From the NCBI GenBank assembly GCA_949752745.1, contig OX457028.1:21994352-22058351 (forward strand): a stretch of 64,000 nucleotides of DNA, read 5' to 3'. The stretch's first letter is position 1, and every line of letters starts with the position of its first letter. This DNA comes from Protula sp. h YS-2021 (Eukaryota > Annelida > Polychaeta > Sabellida > Serpulidae). Shown here in pieces: positions 33,875 to 44,981 of the stretch. Below the pieces are notes generated by a model, which had not been told where the DNA came from, did not search any database, and worked only from the letters and a program-made list of their open reading frames with translations. The position numbers and the translations under genes are program-made.

Positions 33875-34310
33875 GCCCAGCTGAGAGGATTTGGGGCTTG
33901 GAGTACAAGTTCATGTACCTCTCACAACCCAAAATGCATAAACTGCATGGGCAGCCATCCGGCTTCATCCAAGGATTGTCCGCGGTGGCATGCTGAAAAG
34001 AAAGTGCAACAGATAAAGTTTGAAAAATCGGTGTCTTATCCCGAAGCCCGAAAACTGGCTTCTACCTTACTTCCATCGAATGCGAAAACATAAGCCAGCT
34101 CAGTAAAACTCAAGTTTCACGATTCTTCCTGTCAAACTGACATCACATGGATTACGGAACAAAAGATTTTTTGCCACCAAAGCAGCAACGGCCTTCTAGA
34201 GAAACTAAAGAAACTAAAACTGAAACAGACTCAAGTCTTTGTGAATCTTTACCAAGCTCATCTCCTGAGATGTCAGGGAAGAGGTATTTCTGACTAATTT
34301 CTGAAAAATG
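33875..34310 (+). pseudogene. Inverted LINE ORF1 fragment with zinc knuckle
   Basis: The plus strand, opposite to the adjoining LINE, encodes HNPKCINCMGSHPASSKDCP (a Cys-x2-Cys-x3-His-x6-Cys knuckle). It is followed by RWHAEKKVQQIKFEKSVSYP and EARKL, a typical end of the gag-like ORF1 of this LINE type. After a frame break come a DSSCQTDITWI-like piece and a Ser/Thr-rich piece ending EMSGKRY near 34290. The adjoining minus-strand copy begins with a matching EMSGNRY, so the two halves meet at nearly the same point of ORF1. Confidence 0.65.
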
Positions 34311-35150
34311 ACATGCTGACTCGCATACAAAAGAACCTTAAAAACACCCAAACAGGATAATAAATGAACAACAGTGAAGATTTTGTATTTATTCGACCTC
34401 TATACAACGGTGACGCACATTTTCTCGGTTTCACTTGAAAACATTCAGAATGAGACGGCCTTGCGAAACATGGCTCGCAAAAACCTCGCGGATCAAATCG
34501 TGGTATACGCCATGGCAACCTCTGCCCAGCTAACCCTCCCCCCGTCTCCCCTCAAAAACAATAAGCTCACGCACAATCGCGGGGAGATGCGTCAAGGACT
34601 ACAGCTAGCAACTCTTCAATTACGATGTACACTAATCTACATCTTCAAGCACGAGCGTATTACACCACAGGGAATATAACACAGATATATTCTAAAACAC
34701 AATTATTTGTTATGACACACTCTAAAATGAAATCGCATGTACGAAAACGTTACACAACAAAGAACATCCGGTATGCACATATACACTCAATAATATTCAC
34801 TTCAGTTCACTTGCTCAAACAATATTTAAAATTTTTTGTTTCACGTAGACTACATTTAATTAGCACTTGATTACTGAACGCTTTTCTACTATGCCTTGTA
34901 CAAAACTTTACAACTGTACAACTGACCATACAAACCTTAGCTACATATTCCGCAAAACAATATAAAAATATATAAAGGATATATAGTATTACATTAATCT
35001 ACTACCGTACATGGCTAGTTTGTTATCCACTCTATTTCGCTACCAATATAATAGAAACATAATTTCAATGCAATCTTAAAATCATGAATAGTTGTTTTTA
35101 TAAGACAGCGTACTACCATAATCTCAGGTCAAAAACAAGTGATACAGAAC
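34311..35150. other. Unassigned stretch
   Basis: I see no coding similarity, tandem structure or inverted ends here. It is AT-rich, with a few short open frames that look random. Confidence 0.5.
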
Positions 35151-35164
35151 TACTGCCCCCAGCG

Positions 35165-35545
35165 TACATAAACAGTTGCTGCAGCATCTCAAAAACTACA
35201 GCGCCAGTGCCCATGAACATCAGTTAGCTGCAGCACCTCACAAACTACAGCGCCAAGTGCCCATGAACATCAGTTAGCTGCAGCACCTCACAAACTACAG
35301 CGTCAAGTGCCCATGAACATCAGTTAGCTGCAGTATCTCACAAACTACAGCGTCAAGTGCACATGAGCATCAGTATGCTGCATCACCTCACAAACTACAG
35401 CGCCAAGTGCACATAATCATCAGTGTGCTGCAACACCTGAGAAATTACAGCGCCAAGTGCCTATGAACATCAGTGTGCTCAGCATTCGCAAACTACAGCG
35501 TCAACTGCACATGAGCATCAGTGTGCTGCAGCACCTCACAAAAAC
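35165..35545. repeat. ~50-bp minisatellite
   Basis: Seven to eight copies of a unit containing CTCACAAACTACAGCG, AAGTGCCCATGAACATCAG and GCTGCAGCA occur at a period of about 50 bp, with small substitutions. No coding frame is preserved. From 35546 to 36330 nothing further is recognisable apart from a CA-rich patch near 35890. Confidence 0.85.
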
Positions 35546-36334
35546 TTCAAATGAAATCTACTCACATTTTATTTCCTGTTTTGTAAACAAATCATAATAA
35601 ACCTAACCTTTCACAGAACCAGCTAAGTCAACTAATTTACTTTCTATCTTCCACTTCAAAATAGTCGATCCTCAAATTCAGAACTTCATCTCATTCCTCT
35701 CTCGCACCTCCAGTTTCCGCCAGTACGCCCAGTCGATATAACAGCATTTTTTCTGATGATGTTTTTTTTTTGGGTTACAGCCAGTCCGCAGACAAATCTT
35801 GAAATTATTTATCAGAATTCTATGTCAATGGCGAATTTCAGCACTTCACTAGAAATCCTGACACGTTCAACAACACCCCTCCCCCACCCGCCAACACACA
35901 CACGCACACAAAATAAAATCAAATAAAACTCACAAAGAACAAGAAGCGCACCAGCGCAGCGAATGTAAACTCTGCATGATAGCCACCCCCAGCCTCATGT
36001 AAACCACCAAAAGAATTAATCACAGGTAAACCTCTGACACATTCTCATTACAGAACAAGTTTATTTTAAAGTACAAACAAGTTTGTCCAAGGACAAAGTC
36101 CCAGCTTACGAAAAGCAATAAGACCCATTCCAGCGTGCATGAGCGAAGGAATTTCCCTGAAATATCAAGCTTCAAAAGATGAGACGGCAAAGAGCTAGCT
36201 CAATAATTAATTTAGCACTGGACCAGAACATAGACCGATAAATGCATACAAAGATTTCTTTCCCAGAAAAATGGGGAACAGATTTTTTGTATATCTGGTA
36301 GAATGGATAGTTTGCCATAGATACCTTCAAACAA

Positions 36335-36590
36335 CGCTCGCATTTCGGACCAGTGCGCATATTTATGTAACTTGCCTCGATGCGCGGTTCTAATTCAGAC
36401 AAGTGCGCATGTTTATTTAATTTGCGTTGATGCGCGGCTCTCATTTTGGAACAGTGCACATGTTTATTTAACTTAATAAAGATAAATGCGCGGTTCTTAT
36501 TCCAGACCAATGCGCATGTTTATTTTACTTTCGTGCTTATTTTGGACAAGTGCACAAGTTTCCTTAGGTTGACTTGATGCGCGGGTCACA
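36335..36590. repeat. Short imperfect tandem array with ATGCGCGGTTCT units
   Basis: About four units of 50-60 bp occur, each with 'gatgcgcgg(t/c)tct', a 'ttcagacaagtgcgcatgtttattt' phrase and variants of it. The array abuts the 114-bp satellite at 36590 but does not share its unit. Confidence 0.7.
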
Positions 36591-39500
36591 ACTTTCGTAC
36601 ATTATCGCCCAATGTTCCCTATTATCGCCCACCCGAAAAATATTATATTTATCATATTTTCGGGTCCTAGAATTGTTTCCTGCACTTTTAAAGCGAAAAT
36701 TACAACTTTCTTGCATTATCGCCCAATATTCCCTATTATCGCCCACCCGAAAAATATCACATTTATCATATTTTCGGGTCATAGAATTGATTCCTGCACT
36801 TTTAAAGCGAAAATTACAACTTTCTTGCACTATCGCCCAACGTTCCCTATTATCGCCCACCCGAAAAATATCACATTTATCATATTTTCGGGTCATAGAA
36901 TTGATTCCTGCACTTTTAAAGCGAAAATTACAACTTTCTTGTATTATCGCCCAATATTCCCTATTATCGCCCATCCGAAAAAATTTCACATTTATCATAT
37001 TTTCGGGTCATAGAATTGATTCCTGCTCTTTTAAAGCGTAAATTACAACTTTCTTGCTTTATCGCCCAATATTCCCTGTCATCGCCCACCCGTAAAATAT
37101 CACATTGATCATATTTTCGGGTCACAGAATTGATTCCTGCACTTTTAAAGCGAAAATTACAACTTTCTTGCATTATCGCCCAATGTTCCCTACTATCGCC
37201 CATCCAAAAAATATCATATTCATCATATTTTCGGGACATAGAATTGATCCCTGCACATTTAAAGCGAAAATTACAACTTTCTTGCATTATCGCCCAATAT
37301 TCCCTATTATCGCCCATCCGAAAACTATCATATTTATCATATTTTCGGGATATAGAATTGATTCCTGCTCTTTTTAAGCGAAAATTACAACTTTCTTACA
37401 TTATCGCCCAATATTCCCTATTATCGCCCACACGAAAAATATTATATTTATCATATTTTCGGGTCCTAGAATTGTTTCCTGCACTTTTAAAGCGAAAATT
37501 ACAACTTTCTTGCATTATCGCCCAATATTCCCTATTATCGCCCACCCGAAAAATATCACATTTATCATATTTTCGGGTCATAGAATTGATTCCTGCACTT
37601 TTAAAGCGAAAATTACAACTTTCTTGCACTATCGCCCAACGTTCCCTATTATCGCCCACCCGAAAAAATATCACATTTATCATATTTTCGGGTCACAGAA
37701 TTGATTCCTGCACTTTTAAAGCGAAAATTACAACTTTCTTGTATTATCGCCCAATATTCCCTATTATCGCCCATCCGAAAAAATTTCACATTTATCATAT
37801 TTTCGGGTCCTAGAATTGTTTCCTGCACTTTTAAAGCGAAAATTACAACTTTCTTGCATTATCGCCCAATATTCCCTATTATCGCCCACCCGAAAAATAT
37901 CACATTGATCATATTTTCGGGTCATAGAATTGATTCCTGCACTTTTAAAGCGAAAATTACAACTTTCTTGCACTATCGCCCAACGTTCCCTATTATCGCC
38001 CACCCGAAAAATATCACATTTATCATATTTTCGGGTCATAGAATTGATTCCTGCACTTTTAAAGCGAAAATTACAACTTTCTTGTATTATCGCTCAATAT
38101 TCCCTATTATCGCCCATCCGAAAAAATATCACATTTATCATATTTTCGGGTCATAGAATTGATTCCTGCTCTTTTAAAGCGTAAATTACAACTTTCTTGC
38201 TTTATCGCCCAATATTCCCTGTCATCGCCCACCCGTAAAATATCACATTGATCATATTTTCGGGTCACAGAATTGATTCCTGCACTTTTAAAACGAAAAT
38301 TACAACTTTCTTGCATTATCGCCCAATGTTCCCTATTATCGCCCACACGAAAAATATCACATTTATCATATTTTCGGGTCATAGAATTGATTCCTGCACT
38401 TTTAAAGCGAAAATTACAACTTTCTTGCATTATCGCCCAATGTTCCCTATTATCGCCCATCCAAAAAATATCATATTCATCATATTTTCGGGACATAGAA
38501 TTGATCCCTGCACATTTAAAGCGAAAATTACAACTTTCTTGCTTTATCGCCCAATATTCCCTATTATCGCCCACACGAAAAATATTATATTTATCATATT
38601 TTCGGGTCCTAGAATTGTTTCCTGCACTTTTAAAGCGAAAATTACAACTTTCTTGCATTATCGCCCAATATTCCCTATTATCGCCCACCCGAAAAATATC
38701 ACATTTATCATATTTTCGGGTCATAGAATTGATTCCTGCACTTTTAAAGCGAAAATTACAACTTTCTTGCACTATCGCCCAACGTTCCCTATTATCGCCC
38801 ACCCGAAAAATATCACATTTATCATATTTTCGGGTCACAGAATTGATTCCTGCACTTTTAAAGCGAAAATTACAACTTTCTTGTATTATCGCCCAATATT
38901 CCCTATTATCGCCCATCCGAAAAAATTTCACATTTATCATATTTTCGGGTCATAGAATTGATTCCTGCTCTTTTAAAGCGTAAATTACAACTTTCTTGCT
39001 TTATCGCCCAATATTCCCTGTCATCGCCCACCCGTAAAATATCACATTGATCATATTTTCGGGTCACAGAATTGATTCCTGCACTTTTAAATCGAAAATT
39101 ACAACTTTCTTGCATTATCGCCCAATATTCCCTATTATCGCCCACACGAAAAATATCACATTTATCATATTTTCGGGTCACAGAATTGATTCCTGCACTT
39201 TTAAAGCGAAAATTACAACTTTCTTGCATTATCGCCCAATGTTCCCTATTATCGCCCATCCAAAAAATATCATATTCATCATATTTTCGGGACAAAGAAT
39301 TGATCCCTGAACATTTAAAGCGAAAATTACAACTTTCTTGCATTATCGCCGAATATTCCCTATTATCGCCCATCCGAAAACTATCATATTTATCATATTT
39401 TTGGGATATAGAATTGATTCCTGCTCTTTTAAAGCGAAAATTACAACTTTCTTACATTATCGCCCAATATTCCCTATTATCGCCCACACGAAAAATATTA

Positions 39501-42236
39501 TATTTATCATATTTTCGGGTCCTAGAATTGTTTCCTGCACTTTTAAAGCGAAAATTACAACTTTCTTGCTTTATCGCCCAATATTCCCTGTTATCGCCCA
39601 CCCGTAAAATATCACATTGATCATATTTTCGGGTCACAGAATTGATTCCTGCACTTTTGAAGCGAAAATTACAACTTTCTTGCATTATCGCCCAATGTTC
39701 CCTATTATCGCCCACACGAAAAATATCACATTTATCATATTTTCGGGTCATAGAATTGATTCCTGCACTTTTAAAGCGAAAATTACAACTTTCTTGTATT
39801 ATCGCCCAATATTCCCTATTATCGCCCATCCGAAAAATATCACATTTATCATATTTTCGGGTCAAAGAATTGATTCCTGCTCTTTTAAAGCGTAAATTAC
39901 AACTTTCTTGCTTTATCGCCCAATATTCCCTGTCATCGCCCCCCCGTAAAATATCACATTGATCATATTTTCGGGTCACAGAATTGATTCCTGCACTTTT
40001 AAAGCGAAAATTACAACTTTCTTGCATTATCGCCCAATATTCCCTATTATCGCCCACACGAAAAATATCACATTTATCATATTTTCGGGTCATAGAATTG
40101 ATTCCTGCACTTTTAAAGCGAAAATTACAACTTTCTTGCATTATCGCCCAATGTTCCCTATTATCGCCCATCCAAAAAATATCATATTCATCATATTTTC
40201 GGGACATAGAATTGATCCCTGCACATTTAAAGCGAAAATTACAACTTTCTTGCATTATCGCCGAATATTCCCTATTATCGCCCATCCGAAAACTATCATA
40301 TTTATCATATTTTTGGGATATAGAATTGATTCCTGCTCTTTTAAAGCGAAAATTACAACTTTCTTACATTATCGCCCAATATTCCCTATTATCGCCCACA
40401 CGAAAAATATTATATTTATCATATTTTCGGGTCCTAGAATTGTTTCCTGCACTTTTAAAGCGAAAATTACAACTTTCTTGCTTTATCGCCCAATATTCCC
40501 TGTTATCGCCCACCCGTAAAATATCACATTGATCATATTTTCGGGTCACAGAATTGATTCCTGCACTTTTGAAGCGAAAATTACAACTTTCTTGCATTAT
40601 CGCCCAATGTTCCCTATTATCGCCCACACGAAAAATATCACATTTATCATATTTTCGGGTCATAGAATTGATTCCTGCACTTTTAAAGCGAAAATTACAA
40701 CTTTCTTGTATTATCGCCCAATATTCCCTATTATCGCCCATCCGAAAAATATCACATTTATCATATTTTCGGGTCAAAGAATTGATTCCTGCTCTTTTAA
40801 AGCGTAAATTACAACTTTCTTGCTTTATCGCCCAATATTCCCTGTCATCGCCCCCCCGTAAAATATCACATTGATCATATTTTCGGGTCACAGAATTGAT
40901 TCCTGCACTTTTAAAGCGAAAATTACAACTTTCTTGCATTATCGCCCAATATTCCCTATTATCGCCCACACGAAAAATATCACATTTATCATATTTTCGG
41001 GTCATAGAATTGATTCCTGCACTTTTAAAGCGAAAATTACAACTTTCTTGCATTATCGCCCAATGTTCCCTATTATCGCCCATCCAAAAAATATCATATT
41101 CATCATATTTTCGGGACATAGAATTGATCCCTGCACATTTAAAGCGAAAATTACAACTTTCTTGCATTATCGCCGAATATTCCCTATTATCGCCCATCCG
41201 AAAACTATCATATTTATCATATTTTAGGGATATAGAATTGATTCCTGCTCTTTTAAAGCGAAAATTACAACTTCTTTACATTATCGCCCAATATTCCCTA
41301 TTATCGCCCACACGAAAAATATTATATTTATCATATTTTCGGGTCCTAGAATTGTTTCCTGCACTTTTAAAGCGAAAATTACAACTTTCTTGCTTTATCG
41401 CCCAATATTCCCTGTTATCGCCCACCCGTAAAATATCACATTGATCATATTTTCGGGTCACAGAATTGATTCCTGCACTTTTAAAGCGAAAATTACAAAT
41501 TTTTTGCATTATCGCCCAATGTTCCCTATTATCGACCACACGAAAAATATCACATTTATCATATTTTCGGGTCATAGAATTGATTCCTGCACTTTTAAAG
41601 CGAAAATTACAATTTTCTTACATTATCGCCCAATATTCCCTATTATCGCCCATCCGAAAAATATCACATTTATCATATTTTCGGGTCATAGAATTGATTC
41701 CTGCACTTTTAAAGCGAAAATTACAATTTTCTTACATTATCGCCCAATATTCCCTATTATCGCCCACACGAAAAATATCACATTTATCATATTTTCGGGT
41801 CATAGAATTGATCCCTGCACTTTTAAAGCGAAAATTACAACTTTCTTGCATTATCGCCCAATGCTCCCTATTATCGCCCACACGAAAAATATCATATTTA
41901 TCATATTTTCGGGTCATAGAATTGATTCCTGCTCTTTTAAAGCGAAAATTACAACTTTCTTGCATTATCGCCCAATGCTCCCTATTATCGCCCACACGAA
42001 AAATATCATATTTATCATATTTTCGGGTCCTAGAATTGTTTCCTGCACATTTAAAGCGAAAATTACAACTTTCTTGCAGTATCGACCAATATTCCCTATT
42101 ATCGCCCATCCAAAAAATATCATATTTATCATATTTTCGGGACATAGAATTGATCCCTGCACTTTTAAAGCGAAAATTACAACTTTCTTGCTTTATCGCC
42201 CAATGTTCCCTATTATCGCCCACTTGAAAATATCAT
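36590..42236. repeat. 114-bp satellite array, about 49 monomers
   Basis: The consensus monomer runs: TTATCGCCCAATATTCCCTA, TTATCGCCCACCCGAAAAAT, ATCACATTTATCATATTTTC, GGGTCATAGAATTGATTCCT, GCACTTTTAAAGCGAAAATT, ACAACTTTCTTGCA. Variant positions (ACCCG/ACACG/ATCCG/ATCCA; CATAG/CACAG/CCTAG; AATATT/AATGTT/AACGTT) define monomer types. Each monomer contains an inverted repeat, CCCGAAAA(A)TAT with ATATTTTCGGG, able to form a stem of about 11 bp, and a direct duplication of TTATCGCCCA. Because 114 is 38 codons, frames stay open over several monomers on both strands. This explains the long apparent proteins here, which I do not accept as genes. Confidence 0.95.
39047..41440. repeat. 912-bp (8-mer) higher-order repeat inside the satellite
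   Basis: Landmark variants recur at exactly 912 bp (8 x 114). Equivalent points are 39047, 39959 and 40871. The same order of special monomers is kept, including 'cgccgaatattccc', 'tttttgggatata' and 'cgcccccccg'. The two 834-bp open stretches ending at 39452 and 40364 on the minus strand translate identically. This is recent block duplication, typical of unequal crossover. Confidence 0.9.
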
Positions 42237-42239
42237 AGA

Positions 42240-43430
42240 AATGACCTACTGACAACAAAATTACTGAAAATTCCAACCAAAAGTACTTGCATGTAACATA
42301 TTGTGCCCCTCTGCAAATTGAAACTTTGCTTTTTTAAGAAGAAAAATGGAAATTTCCAATTTTTTAAAAGCTGCAAACTTCGAAGCTCAGTAGATTCAAA
42401 AATAAGGCGAAATTCAAAAATCGAAAAATGTACTTTTTTCACCCCTTAGTTCTAGTTTCTTCATAACAAATTTCGGAATCTTCCGATGAAAAATGAGGGA
42501 CTAGATAGATTTTTTCGTATTTTGCCCAAATTGGCAATAAAATCGCTAAAAATGGTTTAAACCAAAAAATAAAAAAAAAATTCCTAATGCAGTAGAAGGT
42601 TAAAAACTCGCGTTTAAAATTTGGTACGAATCGGATGAAAAATAAAAAAGATATTCCACTTTAACTACTTTGTTAAGAAAAAAAATGGAAATTTGCCAAT
42701 TTTTAGAAGTTGCAAACTTTGAAGCTCAGTAGATTCAAAAATAAGGCGAAATTCAAAAATCGAAAAAAGTACTTTTTTCACCCCTTAGTTCTAGTTTCTT
42801 CATGAAAAATTTCGATATCTTCCGATGAAAAATGAGGGACTGGATAGGTTTTTTCGTATTCTGCCCAAATTGGCAATAAAATCGCCAAAAATGGTATAAA
42901 CCAAAACATAAAAAAATTCCTAATGCAGTAGAAGGTTAAAAACTCGTGTTAAAAATTTGGTACGAATCGGATAAAAAATAAAAAAGATATTCCACTTTGA
43001 CTACTTTGTTAAGAAAAAAAAATTGGAAATTTGCCAATTTTTAGAAGTTGCAAACTTTGAAGCTCAGTAGATTCAAAAATAAGGCGAAATTCAAAAATTG
43101 AAAAAAGTACTTTTTTTACCCCTTAGTCCTAGTTTCTTCATAAAAAATTTCGGAATCTTCCGATGAAAAATGAGGGACTAGATAGGTTTTTTCGTATTTT
43201 GCCCAAATTGGCAATAAAATCGCCAAAAATGGTTTAAACCGCAAAAATAAAAATATTTCCTAATGCAGTAAGGGGTTAGGAACTCGTGTTTAAAATTTGG
43301 TAAGAATCGGATAAAAAATAAAAAAGTTATTCCACTTTTAACGGTCGCGGGACGGACAGACGGACGGACGGACGACACTTGCCCCCATCTGTATAGCCCT
43401 GTTGGCTAAAAAGCCAACTGGGCTAAAAAA
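42240..43430 (+). repeat. Hairpin-ended tandem-unit repeat, three ~340-bp units (family F)
   Basis: Units beginning 'gaagctcagtagattcaaaaataaggcgaaattcaaaaat' recur near 42379, 42720 and 43060. Each has 'ccccttagttctagtttcttcat' and 'cttccgatgaaaaatgagggac'. After the last unit comes GACGGACAGACGGACGGACG (43350-43370). A 13-bp hairpin with one mismatch follows (TAGCCC-T-GTTGGCT 43394-43407, AAAA loop, AGCCAAC-T-GGGCTA 43412-43425), then an A10 run. Confidence 0.85.
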
Positions 43431-44083
43431 AAAAGACATCGGATCAAAAATGTAGGACGAGATACATTTTTAATTTTTTTCTTCAAAAATTCCCCAAAAA
43501 TTAAAAAATCACCCGATCGACTAGAAAAGCACAAGCCGTATGCACGACACTTTAGGGGTGCCTCATACCAAAAATAAATCACATCGGGTCAAAAATGTAG
43601 GAGGAGACACATTTTAAATTTTTTTCTTTAAAAATTCCCCTAAAATTCAAAAATCACCCGATCGACTAAAAAAGCACAAGCCGTATGCACGACTCCTTAG
43701 GGATGCCTCACACCTAAATAAATGACATCGAATCAAAATTGTAGGAGTAGATGCATTTTGAATTATTTTCGAAAATTTTGCTTTAAAAATTCCCCAAAAA
43801 TACAAAAATTGCGCGATCGACTAAAAAAGCACAAGCCGTATGCACGACCCCTTAGGGATGCCTCATACCAAAAATAAATGACATCGGGTCAAAAATGTAG
43901 GAGGAGATACATTTTAAAATTTTTTCTTTAAAAATTCGCCAAAAATTCAAAAATCACCCGATCGACTAGAAAAGCACAAGCCGTATGCACGACCCCTTAG
44001 GGATGCCTCACACCAAAAATAAATGACATCGGATCAAAATTGTAGGAGGAGATGCATTTTGAACCAAAGTTTACTAAATAAAC

Positions 44084-44138
<55 letters not shown>

Positions 44139-44205
44139 GGACACCGCCCGCAAACCGATAGGAATACCCCAGCTTACGTGTAACGTAAGCTGGGCTAAAA
44201 ACTAG
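43431..44205 (+). repeat. Hairpin-ended tandem-unit repeat, five ~146-bp units with an ACTA microsatellite (family G)
   Basis: Units carrying 'gatcgactagaaaagcacaagccgtatgcacgac' and 'cttagggatgcctca' recur with a period of about 146 bp (43432, 43580, 43725, 43877, 44024). The last one is interrupted by an (AACT)n run at 44083-44140. Then come GGACACCGCCCGC and a perfect 11-bp hairpin (CCCAGCTTACG 44168-44178, loop, CGTAAGCTGGG 44184-44194), ending in TAAAAACTAG. Confidence 0.85.
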
Positions 44206-44497
44206 ACATACTCCCACTAAGTGCTATCTGTGCATTATAACACACACTAATTCGCCAGCGATGTGCTGCTTTTCGGTTCTTCCCAGTTTCACCAATGAAA
44301 TCGTTTCGAATCTACGAACATTGAGAGTGAATCCCAGACCGAGATTGAAACTTGGACCGGTACAAAGCCCATACGATGCAATCATAAGATGCTTTTCTAA
44401 TCACTAGTTACAATTGAAATTTAGTTCTGTGCACTTAAAGTAATTTACAATATCTTTCAAGACCAAAGAAAAATTGAAAACTATTCATTTTCTGAAA

Positions 44498-44981
44498 CAT
44501 ACTGCATAAATAGAAATTTTAGCGAGTCGAAATTTTCGTGAATTGGCGTTCTTAGACATTTTCGCGAGTTTTTATTTTCGCGAATTGAATATAGGAGTAA
44601 AAAATTTTAATACGTAAAAATCTGCAATAAAAGAGAATTCTTTGCATGTGTGCTGCGGTGATCAATTTGACCGTCTCTTATGGTATTAACACAATATAAA
44701 CAAGACGCCTTGCCCACTGCTCACCCCCTTTCACTGAAACATCTACTCAGTATTAACTACTTACTTAGTATTTATATACGTGTATAGTAATTTATCTCTA
44801 CATAAAACCATACTGGTCTCCGATGTGAAAGGTAATAAAATGTACATATAGACATTATTTTGCAATTTTATCTTATTATTTGGAACAAAATTTCGCGGGG
44901 AATTAATTTTCGCGAATTGGCCTTGCTTCGCGAAAATAGCGAAAATTTGTTCCTCGCGAAAATTTCCACTTATACAGTATG
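44498..44981. mobile_element. ~484-bp MITE with CATACTG(T/C)ATAA inverted ends
   Basis: The left end, CATACTGCATAAATAGAAAT (44498-44517), is the near-inverse of the right end, ATTTCCACTTATACAGTATG (44962-44981). Inside both ends are repeated TTTTCGCGAATTG / GCGAAAATT motifs (44520-44590 and 44888-44960), as in subterminal binding repeats of DNA transposons. No transposase is present. I could not define a target duplication with confidence. Confidence 0.7.

Noticed and set aside
36590..42236. Possible CRISPR array
   Set aside because: Repeats are contiguous 114-bp monomers without unique spacers, and the genome is eukaryotic.
36564..42238. Open frames of 227-277 codons on both strands
   Set aside because: They arise because the satellite period is 38 codons. 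Overlapping frames on both strands are open at once, and translations repeat the satellite. There is no sign of a gene start or splice sites.
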